A stretch of 64,000 nucleotides of DNA from Meandrina meandrites. Its lineage: Eukaryota; Cnidaria; Anthozoa; Scleractinia; Meandrinidae. Where the stretch lies: the NCBI GenBank assembly GCA_963693305.1, contig OY855915.1, forward strand, positions 17,194,284-17,258,283, given 5' to 3'. Of this stretch, positions 36,911 to 47,736 are shown piece by piece. Every line of letters starts with the position of its first letter. Within the stretch, counting starts at the first letter, position 1. Under the pieces are notes generated by a model, which saw only the letters and a program-made list of their open reading frames with translations, was not told where the DNA came from and ran no database searches. Position numbers and translations under genes: made by a program.

Positions 36911-38778
36911 CCCGGCGCTACCATTCGATGAAATCGATGATCGGAAATGCAATCAATAAATCGATATCAATCGATAAAATTAGTTAATTGATATCAATTG
37001 GTACCGGCCAATCGATGACCAATTGATAGTCTCACAAAAAAAAATTTCATCGCTTGATATCGATTGGCAATTGCTTTCATGACAGATGCTCCAAGTGAAA
37101 TTGAGCCCATCCTCGGAAACCCAGGGCTTCAACGGGGACGGGAAGGGAAGGAAGAGACTCGAAGCGGGAAAAAAGGAGCAGGGAGGGGAAGGGAAGGGAA
37201 AGGGGAAAGGGGAAGCCCTGGGAAGCTTCTCTATACAGATCATTTCTCGATCAATTACTTTTCTGAGCCGTTATTGGCCTCATTTTTAATTAAATTTAGA
37301 ATGAGGCCAATGAAAAGCGATCACACGCTGATTTGGAAGTCGTTACGAACTCTCGAATTACGGACGAATTAGCATTGTAAACATTAGCGGATGACATGGC
37401 CCACGCGTTGCAACACCTTCAAAACAAAAGAATTTGACATCACGCGGACACTATATTTATTTCTTCACTATTAGATGTTCGCATTTTCGCTACATGGAAT
37501 TCTTCGAGCAAGGAGTTTGCACTGAACTGGAATCGTTTCCAAGCGTTAGACAAATGAAAGAGGAACAAAGCACGATCGTCCGGAAAATTGTAGAGGGAAG
37601 AGATGTGTATGCAGAATTGCTAACAGGATTCGGACGAAATTTTGCCTTGCCAAATTTCCTTTGGTGTTTGCCGCATGTCCGTTAAAGTCCAATATGATGC
37701 AACAAGTCCAGTCTTTGAGAAATAACAAGATCACGGCAGCGTGTATAGGCGAAAGCGCCGACATTGACCTAAAGCTTGCAGCAGGAACAGCAGAATTTAG
37801 ACTATTTAGCTCGATATTTGGCAAAGATCTTGTGCCGATTTCTTCGGCGTAGTACGTCGTTCCTTTATTACTCGAATATTTCAGTCGTACCAATCTAAAC
37901 TGTATTAAACAAAAAACTTAAACAAAGAAACGCAGACTGAACATTTCTAAATGGTTGGAACGCAAGCAAGAAATCGAAGAGCGGCGACAATTTGTTCTGT
38001 TATGCTCGCGGACTAAAGCCACCGAAAACGATTTACCGGATATCATCTGGTCAGTAGACATATCTTGCTGTGCAGTTTTGAAGGTGCTAATTGAACCTTG
38101 TCGGTTCTTTTGTCATACGAGCGCTTCTGTTTCACACCTCGCTAATGGAGTTTGCTCTTCGATCGAGAAATGATCTGTATAGAGAAGCTTCCCAGGGCTT
38201 CCCCTTTCCTCTTTCCTTTCCCCTCCCCTCCCATCTCCTTTTTTTCCCGCTCCCTTTCTCTCCCTTCCCTTCCCATTCCCTTTGAAGCCCTGGGTTTCCG
38301 AGGATGAATTGAGCCGTGAAGCGGCCTGTCTCAGATCACTTCTCGACTCTTTGCGACTCACTTTCATTTGAGTTTAGAAACAAGAAGAAACTGAGAAAAC
38401 TTCTGTGGCGAGTTAATCACTTATGCATTCTTACTTCTTTCCGACCAAATGACACGTTTCCGGCATTTTGATGTATATTTTGTTAATTTAATTACTCTTA
38501 ATTCTCTGGTGGTATAAGAGCTACCGTGGTGGATCAAAAGGGCCTGGAAGGGGAGATGCAGAGGCCAACACGGGGAAAAGACAATCCAGAAAAAAAAACT
38601 GCCCTGTGATAATCGATAACAATCGATGAAAATCGATAGCAGTCGATAACAATCGATGCCAATCGATAAGGTCACAAAAATCTTCTTCATCGATTGGTCG
38701 TCGATTATCAATATCAATCGATTAATTGATATCGATTGCCATCGATTGATATCGATTTCATCGATTGGTAACGCCGGG
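36911..38778. mobile_element. Long-TIR element (1.87 kb) with ATCGAT-rich ends
   Basis: The left end CCCGGCGCTACCATTCGATG matches the reverse of the right end (CCCGGCGTTACCAATCGATG). Both ends carry clusters of ATCGAT-like words (36925-37075 and 38610-38765). A second inverted pair, 37097-37254 and 38154-38318, shares CATCCTCGGAAACCCAGGGC and CTATACAGATCATTTCTCGA and brackets a purine-rich tract. Between the arms lie RecQ-like helicase remnants. Transposon class not assigned. Confidence 0.62.
37515..37850 (+). pseudogene. RecQ-like helicase fragment, decayed
   Basis: MKEEQSTIVRKIVEGRDVYA, followed by ELLTGFGRNFALPNF, resembles the region around motif I of RecQ-type helicases (usual P-loop TGxGKS, here TGFGRN, lacking the Lys). 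After a stop and a frame change, MMQQVQSLRNNKITAACIGE resembles the following motif Ia region. The missing P-loop lysine and the frame break say it is not a working enzyme. Capture inside the 36911-38778 element is inferred from position. Confidence 0.5.
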
Positions 38779-39365
38779 CTTTCTTCCCCGTCCCCTACAC
38801 TCTCCACCAACTGTTTTGGTCTTTCTCGGCTTTTTTTTGAAAATTAGGCGTTGTTTGTGGCGGCATGAATTCCATTCCCGCCTGAAAGCCACGAAACAAA
38901 TTTCTCCCGGGATAGCTACTTTCGAGAAACGTCGGAAGAAAGCACACAAGTACACGCGACAAGACCGAATGGTAGCATGGGTAGAGTATTAAGCTACCGT
39001 ATGTCTTCTGAAATTAATGATACATAATGAACACGAATTTGCACGCTTTCTTTCTCTTCCTACATGTGGAGACAAAGTACGTTTAGCCACACTGAATTTT
39101 TCAAGAATTTTCCCAACGCAAAGACATGTGACAGTAAAAGTAAAGCTACAGATACAGTCCTCCTAACTGAGGAAAAACAAGTTCTCCACGTGCAAAACTA
39201 CAAACTTGTACATTACCTCAAGGCCCGAGGGTGGGGAGGGAGATGGGGTAGGAGGGGGGCAATCGTTTATTTATGTCATACGGGGAAGTTCCGCCCCGAG
39301 GTCTAAGCCCTTATTACCCCATCATATAACATTTTTGACAGAAAAAGTGACCCTTTCCTATTCTT
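38779..39365. other. Intergenic stretch, nothing recognised
   Basis: Contains short frames only, one basic (KRRKKAHKYTRQDRMVAW near 38930), which I cannot assign. Confidence 0.35.
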
Positions 39366-39951
39366 GGTTTTCATGTTACGTCATAAAATTATGAAATCAA
39401 AATTTAATAGGCCTGCTAAACTTTTGATATCACTAGGTGTAAGATAAACTAAAAATATATCTTTTCGCAAATTTCCAGCTTGGTTGTGCCCTTCGTTTTA
39501 AAAACAGAGCATTTTGAATATTCAAGTTCTCCGCCGTATGTGATATCAAGCTGAGTGCCGTGACAAAGTTGTTTTGATTCAAAAAAGGCCTTTCCTTTCC
39601 ATTTTTGCAGATCGAACATTCCCAATGTACTAAGTGCTGTTTATGTGAAAGTGTAATAGATCATGAGCCAAAAGTAGTCGCTATTAATAGGAAAATTAAG
39701 TTCCAGATGGTTTCTCTGACTCACGGCGGCCATGTTTGTGCCCCTCGGAAGGACACAAATATGGCGTCTCCATACTGAGCTTTATAAATTTGCGTGGAAA
39801 GTTTCGGCAAATAACTCGCAAACGGTGTACCGCACAGACTTGAGATTTGGACAAATCGTTTATCTATTTATCTTCTATAATATCTGAAATTCATAGCTTC
39901 TGTAGTTGAATGGTTTCGATTTTATTTTTTTATTGCGTGACAGTGAAAACC
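39366..39951. mobile_element. MITE related to 48170-48748
   Basis: The left end GGTTTTCATGTTACGTCAT and right end GCGTGACAGTGAAAACC are imperfect inverted repeats. The interior shares GGCGGCCAT, AATATGGCG, CATACTG and GCACAGAC landmarks with the second copy. Confidence 0.6.
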
Positions 39952-40043
39952 ACCAATAGATACAGAAGGATTGCTTCATCTCTTCTTAATTTTTCTCTTG
40001 AAACGACTGTCTAGTTGGCTAAAAAAATGTTAAAATGTTAATG

Positions 40044-40315
40044 TAGTTTATAGTGGTCATGCACTAAGCTTCGAGATTGTTAGTTTGAATTATGCCACTG
40101 AAACATAGGAAACAAATAATTTCAAATGAGCATAACATGGTTAAAAATCCCGACTGGCAGGAGGTAGGCTAGTTGCCTATATACAAAGTGTGACAGAGGA
40201 TTTGAATTCGGGACAACCGTGAGACAAATCCAGCTAGTGGCAGGGTGGAGGGCTTGAACCCGGGACCTCCGGATTACAAGACCAGCGCCCTAAACCACTC
40301 GGCCACGCAGCTTCT
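40044..40315 (-). repeat. tRNA-derived SINE, minus strand, second copy
   Basis: Nearly identical to 32870-33141, including GGCTTGAACCCGGGACCTCC and the GTTTATAGTGGTCAT end. Confidence 0.8.
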
Positions 40316-40959
40316 ATTGTTGGTCTGTTCGACATTTTCTAAAAGTCTTTCAGTTTTCCCGACCCTTTTGAATACTCCAACCCGTGAAATCCCTACTCGG
40401 AACTCGGACTCGATCGGGGCCGTAGCCAGACTTCAGAACAAGACGAGGCGAGTTTCGAGCGCCGAAGTCGCGAGCCTCTAGGCATTTTTCCCATTTTTTT
40501 TCTTCTGGGGATTATTTTCTCAATAAACGATTCTTAAAAAAGGCCAAAATCAAGACGAGGCAAGTGCGCTAATCGAGACCCGGGCCGCGAGGAGAACGGA
40601 AGGCATCGTATTCTTTTCATTATTCTCCTCGCAGCTTGGGCATGCTCAGCTGAAGACGCAGGCATACCGTTCTGGTTATATACTTATAGCCCCCTGCCCC
40701 CGGCTATAGGCCCATCTACCTGGAAACAAAAATATACATCCGGTTGTAAGCACCCCCCCCCCCTACCTCCCAAACCGACATTGCGACTCCCCTCTTTTTG
40801 CAATAGGCTAATTCCGATATATTACAACTCGCGGCTCGCGTGACAGCCGCTATATACCTTACTGGCGATAGGTTATGGGTGGATAAAAAAGGAGAAAGGC
40901 GTAGAATCAGCTGAAGGGAGTGCCGGTTGCCAGCGTCGCTTAAGGCGAGGTGGGAGGGA

Positions 40960-41495
40960 ACTTGCGAAAATAAAGTGAATTCAGCCACGCTGGGAATGTT
41001 AGGGTGGGTGGATTTGGAAACCCAAAGAAAAGCCCACAAATGCATTTTAGTTTTTAAATGTTTAAATAATTTAGCTCTTCCATATTTGTCGGATTATTTT
41101 ATTAGAAATTGCAACGTTCATTCTTACAACACGAGGAAAAGGAACGACATGCACTTGCCGAAACCCAAGTTAACGCTAGGGAAAAGGACTTTCAGATACT
41201 CTGGTGCGCTTCATTTTAATAATTTGCCCACTGCAATAAAAGAAGCAACATCGCTCCCCATTTTTAAAAATCTTCTTAGACTTTATTTTAGAGAGTAGTT
41301 TTTATTTTTAATTTTTTAAAATAATTATATTTCATTTGTATTTTTAAGCGCTTTTTACCCGTTTTTTTATAATTGTAAATATTAATCTTTATATATAGAA
41401 ATTTAATGAAGTCTTAATTTACGCAGGGCCCCTTTTGATACCAGCCAAGTGCTGATTGGGCCACCCTGCCTAAATAAAGTTGACCTTGACCTTGA
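40960..41495 (+). mobile_element. Non-LTR retrotransposon 3' end (RT C-terminus)
   Basis: The frame reading KCILVFKCLNNLALPYLSDY, followed by HSYNTRKRNDMHLP and FRYSGALHFNNLPTAIKEA, is the standard C-terminal stretch of many LINE reverse transcriptase proteins. It stops at 41298 and is followed by a 3' UTR ending AAAGTTGACCTTGACCTTG. The element is 5'-truncated: no reverse transcriptase core is present. Confidence 0.8.
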
Positions 41496-41499
41496 ATAT

Positions 41500-42473
41500 G
41501 AAGACCCTGCAAGACTTTCTGGGGACTTCTATGACAGCTTACGACCAATAGATTGTAGACGTGAGCGCGTAGTTCTAAAGAACTTCAGCTGTCGCATTCG
41601 TGCATACTCTTTTAATTAGACAGGGAATTCTACTATAAAAGGGTGTCCCTACACATTTAAAAAAAAAAGAAAAGTCGTAACTGTCGTAGAAAATACGCAG
41701 GGTGTTTATCAGTTGTTTCTGCACAAATTTTATATTTGATGGTGGTTTTTTGAAGGTCCTTTTGGCAGGCAACATTTGAGACATTGCAGAGAACCAATAA
41801 TATTTAGTAATGAAATTGCGCAGTTGAGCACTGCTGCTTAAAAGACCATTTTCGACATCGTATTGAAACTACAACTATGGACAAATTTAGGTGGAAAACT
41901 TCCAAATTGAAATAATTATCGTAACAACTGTTTAAAGTGTCCGTTTCCTTTTTTTCAATGTTGAAAAATGGTAAAATGCACGTCTCAGGTGAACTTTTTG
42001 TTGCCAACATACCATGAAATGAGGAGGGGCAAAATGTGTGAAAACGTTAAAATACATTATTTGCCGCAAATAAAATTTTATGCGCGATTTAGCCATTATT
42101 TTCAGAGAGAGGCTGGAACATGGAATCGAGGGTATTGATTTGAATTTTAAATTCAAGATGGCGTCGTCGCCTAAATGTCGCACTTTTAGTGGTCGTGTAA
42201 TGGATGTCGTGTTCTTGATTTCGTTGACACACAAACTTTTTCACCAATTTGAGAGTTTGTGGGTAAATTGAAGCATAAAAACTTTTAATGGAACTGTGGG
42301 GAATCTTTCTGCCTCCCCTCCATTGCAAGCTAATTCAAGTCCAATACCGTAAATGGTCTATTGAGCAAACATCAAGCTTGGGGAGTTATCTCAACAAATC
42401 TCCAGTAGAGAAAGCGATTTAGTGAAAGAAATGGATGTCTTGGGCACACATCACAAGGTCTAAGTAAAGTCTG
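41500..42473. other. Intergenic stretch, nothing recognised
   Basis: AT-rich with short frames on both strands and no conserved pattern. Confidence 0.35.
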
Positions 42474-42733
42474 CATACGGAGCTTATCCCGGTTTCCGTA
42501 GCATGAAGCGACTAGGAGTATTTCTACTCCCCCCCTGGATGGGATGCTAGTCCATCGCACAGTTACCCCCGGCAGTAAATTCGCTGGTACCCATTTATAC
42601 ACCTGGGTGGAGAGAGGCACTATGAGAGTAAGTATCTTGCCCAAGAACACAACGCAGTGCCCCGGCCAGGGCTCAAACCCGGACCGCCCAATCCGGAGTC
42701 CAGCGCACTAACCATTAGGCCACCGCGCCTCCC
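42474..42733 (-). repeat. tRNA-derived SINE, minus strand, complete head
   Basis: In reverse: GGGAGGCGCGGTGGCCTAAT, GGGTTTGAGCCCTGGCC, TTCTTGGGCAAGATACTT, GTGTATAAATGGGTACC, GATGGACTAGCATCCCATCC, AACCGGGATAAGCTCCG. Same family as 12306-12570 and the broken copy at 4850/6793. Confidence 0.8.
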
Positions 42734-43114
42734 ATACATCACAAAAGCATCCTGGTAATATTACCATTCTAGTTTTGACCTGGGACTGGCAAGGAGGGCA
42801 CAATGCAAGGGGAGCTGGCACAAAGCACTCGGGACATTCCCTTGATGAACACGTCAAGTCCCAGGTAAGAGTTGGAATCAGTTATGGAGGAAGGCACAGC
42901 TCAGGAGGCTGTGGAAGGAGACTGTCAATGGCCTATGCTCCTTAGAAAATTGGACAAAGATTACCAGAAGCATTATAACTGGACAGCTTGACTACGCTGC
43001 AAGTACATGTATAGTCACTAACTGCATGTAGACAACTCCAGAAAAGAAATATGGTTCATTTGTGAGCAAACTATTTCAATAACTTCAAACAAACTAATAA
43101 CTGCAAAGTGAGTT

Positions 43115-43120
43115 TTTATT
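43115..43120 (-). terminator. AATAAA poly(A) signal of RPS26
   Basis: Reverse-strand AATAAA 43 bases past the stop codon at 43165-43163. Confidence 0.6.
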
Positions 43121-43162
43121 ATTTGATCCCTTAGGATTCATCAAGAGGCAGTTTTATGCTGT

Positions 43163-46100
43163 TCATGTAGTAGTTTGTCGTGGTCCAACACCTCCTGTAC
43201 GCTGTCCCTGGGGGTTGTCAGTCTACAATGAAAATAAAGAAAAATTATTATTGATATCCTAAAGGGTAGTACAATGAACACTAAACTCCATAATCAGCTT
43301 TTCAAGACTAAAAATGTTTCTCTCAACTTATATTCTTGTCCATTGCTACCCATGCCATCTTTTAGTGGCACTCAAGGACTTCTTTACAAAATTTAACGAT
43401 GAATGGCCTTTTTAAGAAGAAAAGCTAATTTTTCATTTTCAAGGACTTTTTAAGGCCTTTACCAACCAAGATGAGCTTATTTTGTTTGGCTCAGAAACAA
43501 ACTTTAGAAAATCTGCAAAGTTATTAAACTCAGAGAGATCCATTTTGGTTGCACAATTGAATTCTTTTGGGTAGAACAAGGCAAAGTTACAAAAGAGCCC
43601 TTTGTTTCAATGAAAAAGATTCACACCAATGTCAAAAATAATACTTTAGGTTATGTTTTAAATCTCATCTGGGCAAATACATCCATTGTATGTTGTACAG
43701 TACTTGTGAGTTTTTAAGTTGAAGTGAGTTTATAATCTGATTACAGTAGAATAGACTGATATATAATAAACAGTACACTCACCCTACGAGGGAACCTTGC
43801 AGGGGGAACCCTGATCTTTCTGCTTTCCTTCGAGCGATTCCTGACGACCTTTGAGTGAATTGCACAGCTAACACAATAGTGAAGCTTGACGTACAGTTTG
43901 GGAAGAGGATACACTGCAGAGAAAGAGATTCATGTTAAGGAAGAATCCAAAAAGAAATTCTACTGGCCATATAAGGGAAAATATCTCATGTTGACTACTG
44001 CCTCCTTACAAATGCCACTCACAGAGGCTAAAAACAGCATAAGCATCTTGCGAGTCGTATACAGATCTTTTTTTTACAGAATGGACAATGAGACGAGTAA
44101 CATTTTGGCATAATGGTTGCCATAGAGAGCAGAGAATACAAAACTTTTGTCTCTCAACTTTTTTGCTGTAAATTTTCAGTTTTATATCTCTTGAAATCGT
44201 GTCTAATGGTAATGAAATAGTGACAGCTTATCACTTCAATGCATAATATTAAAATTCAAAAGATTTTCAAGGAAAGTGTGCTTGTTATACTGGAGTTCTG
44301 ATTAATTACATGTACATTCATTCATGTACAATTTTCTGAACATTTGTAACTTTTCCTGGATTAAAGAATATACCGTAAACTACTGTGTATAAGCCCTGGG
44401 CTTCTACAACTTCATTAGGGGTTTTGGGTGGACTTATAAGCAGAGGGGGCTTATATCCAGGGCTAATAAGCAGAATTAAAAAAAAAAAATGTTTCAAAAT
44501 GAGCCACAGCAGTGTTGATCAAAATGTTATAAATTTAAAATGTTATATCAAAGCAATGTTGAGTACTGTCATTCAGCAGAGGGGTGGCTTATAACCAGAT
44601 GCATACATGTATATTTTTTTTACAGGAAGATGGACCTATGTATTATGATCAGTGGAAGCGACAGCAACAGCAACAGCAAAAGTTTGTGGTACTTCACTTA
44701 ACAGACAATTCTGTTATTAAGGGGCTCTGTGATATACTGTAAGGGTCCAAAAATAAGTTGATCCACAATAATGCTAAAAGCACCTCTGATTGTCATGGTG
44801 ATTGTTTGATGATTTTGATTGCAACTTTGAGAAAACATTCCCCACAGTAAAAACAAACCTTGTTTCCAGAGCTTCCTATTACGGGTTAAAGACAAATTGC
44901 AAATACTTAGGGAGATCGCAATTGCAAAAAATTCATTATAAAATTTTCAGCTAACATGGACCTTCTTGCGGTGATTGTAGGTAAATTTCAGCTTTCTTGG
45001 AAACAAATAATATAAAACGCGTGTAAGTCATAGTTGTAAGTAAGTAGCGTAGTATTGTGCAAGTAATTAAAACGTTTTGTATGTGGCGATTATAACTAAG
45101 TAAGTACATATAGGGTAACTGCAATATTGTAATTAATGTAATGTATCGTATTTTGTAAGAGACGTAAGTAATAGTGTATCAAAAATATTCTCCTGTAACT
45201 AAATGAACGGTAATTAATGTAAGAACTTTTTTTTTCTTTTGTGCGTATGTGTATGCATTATTGTTATCAATAAAACAAAAAACAAAATTAAAAAAAAAAA
45301 AAAGAAAAAAAAAGAAACAAACCTACCTTCATATACACTGGCATCAGCAATATCCCTCACTGCGGCTGCCTCCACAATATTCCTAATAACAAATTTCTTT
45401 ATAGCCTTGTCCTTAGGGACACAACGCGCACAATTTGTGCAACGCACAAACTTGACGTGTCCACGACCATGCTTGGAGCGCCCACAGTTACGCCTCTTCT
45501 GTGTCTGTAAAAGTAAATACATTTCAGAGGACTTTCTTACTTCAAAGGAAGTGATCTACCATATCTACAGCAAAGCATAGTAAATAAATCAACTCTCTCC
45601 AAAACGGACACCATCGGGACCAGCTCCAACTGTCCATCAAAGAGAGGTGTCGATCTTACAGAAAGTTTAGTTTTAAGTTTGAAATTGTCACAGCATAAAT
45701 GTGCACTCAAGAGAAGTCGCAAATAATCAAATTACAACCTTGCCAATGCCCGACTATGGCTGCAATTTTGCAGGACATGTGTAATGTAAGTCTGCCATTG
45801 ACTGATGACCGACTGTTATTTACTGTCCTGTCTTGTCCGAGGGACTCAAAATACCCAGAAATGGTATTTAGGGAATCAATACCTAAAATTTTACTCAAAG
45901 GAGCATGTCTCCAGACCCCCTTACAGACTCATGTTTTCAGCACTTACATGTATGTTATCGGAAAACGGTCAACATTTCCTGGATCTGTGCTTGTAAAATA
46001 TACATTTTTGACCTCCAAAAGAGCAGAGTACTGCAAGGTTTTGTAGTTGTAGATTGAATGCTAGCGGAAGCACAGAACCTTGACTACAAATGTTATTTTT

Positions 46101-46716
46101 TCTCTAAGGCAAATGCCGTCCACCTTTCTTATATTTTATAGATGGCAAACAATGACTGGTATGCAATGATGTTTTGTATGAAGAGAAAACCCTGCATAAA
46201 ACAGAAACTTTAAGGATTCCTTGATCTTCTTTTACAGTCTAATAAAAATAAGTTTTTCTACCACAACAAAAGGCTATGTCAATTTATTTACTGTTAAGCC
46301 CTGCATTCGAAGAAGTATTCTGTGTTCTATATAGTCCCTCGATGCTCTTTCTCACAAGTTACAGATTCAGAGAGGTCAATTTACCCAGAGGGATCAGTAA
46401 GAATTTTAAGAAATTAGAAAATATTGCAAATCTAGTTCAAATTCCAATACGCAAAATTATAAACGGACAGAAAAAGACTAAAAGACAAACGTTCGGTTCT
46501 AGAATATAGCGCCCAAGAAAATGACAACGTGGTTTTTGTATCAAGATCATAAACGCGGCAATTTTGTCTTTTTCTTGTCCGTAGCGCTTCAATTGAAGGC
46601 TCTAGGGTACGACCGATGTCAAAAGTACATTATAAGCGCATTGAAGTCGCTCAGTGGTCTAGCTAACAACGAAAATATCTCTAAATCGAAGCTATAATTC
46701 ACAAAAAGCTCACCAT
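43163..46716 (-). CDS. RPS26: Small ribosomal subunit protein eS26
   Basis: Component of the 40S ribosomal subunit. Coding exons on the minus strand: 46716-46714 (ATG only, then GTGAG), 45504-45327, 43913-43783 and 43222-43163 (TGA), giving 123 residues (human 115). The family core is plain: [20 protein letters not shown], then [20 protein letters not shown], and after the intron [20 protein letters not shown]. The four zinc-ligand-type cysteines are present (CTNC and CVSC). An ATG-only first exon matches the gene layout known in vertebrates. The tail after FPRR is less certain: splice phase gives a short Gly/Pro/Thr tail, while the other frame would be longer. Upstream of the ATG a pyrimidine tract on the coding strand suits a 5'-TOP mRNA. 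Confidence 0.93.
44385..44600. repeat. GCTTATAAGCC-type dispersed repeat in an RPS26 intron
   Basis: Phrases TATAAGCCCTGGGCTT, GGACTTATAAGCAGAGG and GGCTTATATCCAGGG alternate. Similar wording recurs at about 60585-60700. Class unknown. Confidence 0.45.
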
Positions 46717-46847
46717 TTTGATCCGAGAGAGGAAAAGAGGCCGCTCACATGGAGCCCCTTGATTTTGTCGGTGGCCTCCCCAGAAATTGTCCTATACAAT
46801 CGCGGGCTCGTGCAATAATTTCATCATTCACGTGGTTTCGGATCAAG
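46717..46847. promoter_or_regulatory. Compact bidirectional promoter region between RPS26 and prohibitin
   Basis: Only 131 bases separate the two divergent start codons. On the RPS26 strand CCTCTTTTCCTCTCTC (46740-46725) looks like a 5'-TOP start, placing its transcription start about 108 bases from the prohibitin ATG. No TATA box is obvious on either side. Shared promoter use is inference from spacing. Confidence 0.7.
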
Positions 46848-47704
46848 ATGGCTGCTTCGTTTTTCAACAAGATTGCTGCCTTGGGCTTAGGCCTGGCTGG
46901 CATTGGCGGTGTGGTTAACACAGCTCTTTTTAACGGTTAGAAAATGTGCAATTTATTGTATCTGTGGCTTGGTTTAATTGAAGTAGCGATCGCGCAAGAT
47001 TCTGAAGGCTGTTCGAAGTTCATTTGACAGCCTTCGAGAACTCGCATGCTAGCTTTGGTGTAGTTTGCATTTTGTTACTCCTTGCTTTACTCTAGCTTGT
47101 TAAATCGGCTCTAGACATTTATTAGCAAATTTCCCATTTAAACCAAGCTTGCAGGCTGCCATCTTTATTATGGGTGCAAATGAATGTATAGCAACTATAT
47201 ATAATTTTATTATATTGCATGCATGTGTGTTGTACATTTTTTGTACTCAAAACTCTTAAAAAAATAGGCAGTCTATGACTACATGTGCCTAGTGATATGA
47301 AAAATAGTATCACCTGCAATGACTACATGATACAACAGCAACATGAAATTTTATTGTGAAATAAGTATCAACTGGCTCCCCGAAGGGACGTTTGGCACTC
47401 CCGAGAGAGTTTATAGCACTCGCCAACGAGCGTGCTTTGATCGTCGTGGTACACCTTTTAGCTGTTTACCTTCGGATTTGCTACTTTTGCTAAACAAGGC
47501 ATATAACGACAAGATTCGGCAAGAAATGTTCATCCACGGCCAGTGATCGAGGGAAGAATCATAACACTTTCTTCAGTTTCTTTACCGATAAAGCAAGAAA
47601 ATTTCGAATCCCTTCATGTTGCTTTTAAAATCAAATTCTTTGAAAATCCACCGAAAGTTGAGCCTGGCTCTAGAAGGAAAGTAAGATAAATTTATCTTAA
47701 ATGT

Positions 47705-47736
<32 letters not shown>

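Noticed and set aside
45556..45560. Alternative RPS26 ATG exon (ATG followed by GTAGAT) close to exon 2
   Set aside because: The ATG|GTGAG at 46716 has a better donor and a 5'-TOP-like leader.
45239..45580. 113-residue plus-strand frame
   Set aside because: Antisense of RPS26 exon 2 combined with an A-rich intron tract.
46749..46847. In-frame 33-residue N-terminal extension of prohibitin (MEPLDFVGG...)
   Set aside because: It would start about 9 bases from the inferred RPS26 transcription start, and family members begin at the MAASFF-equivalent position.
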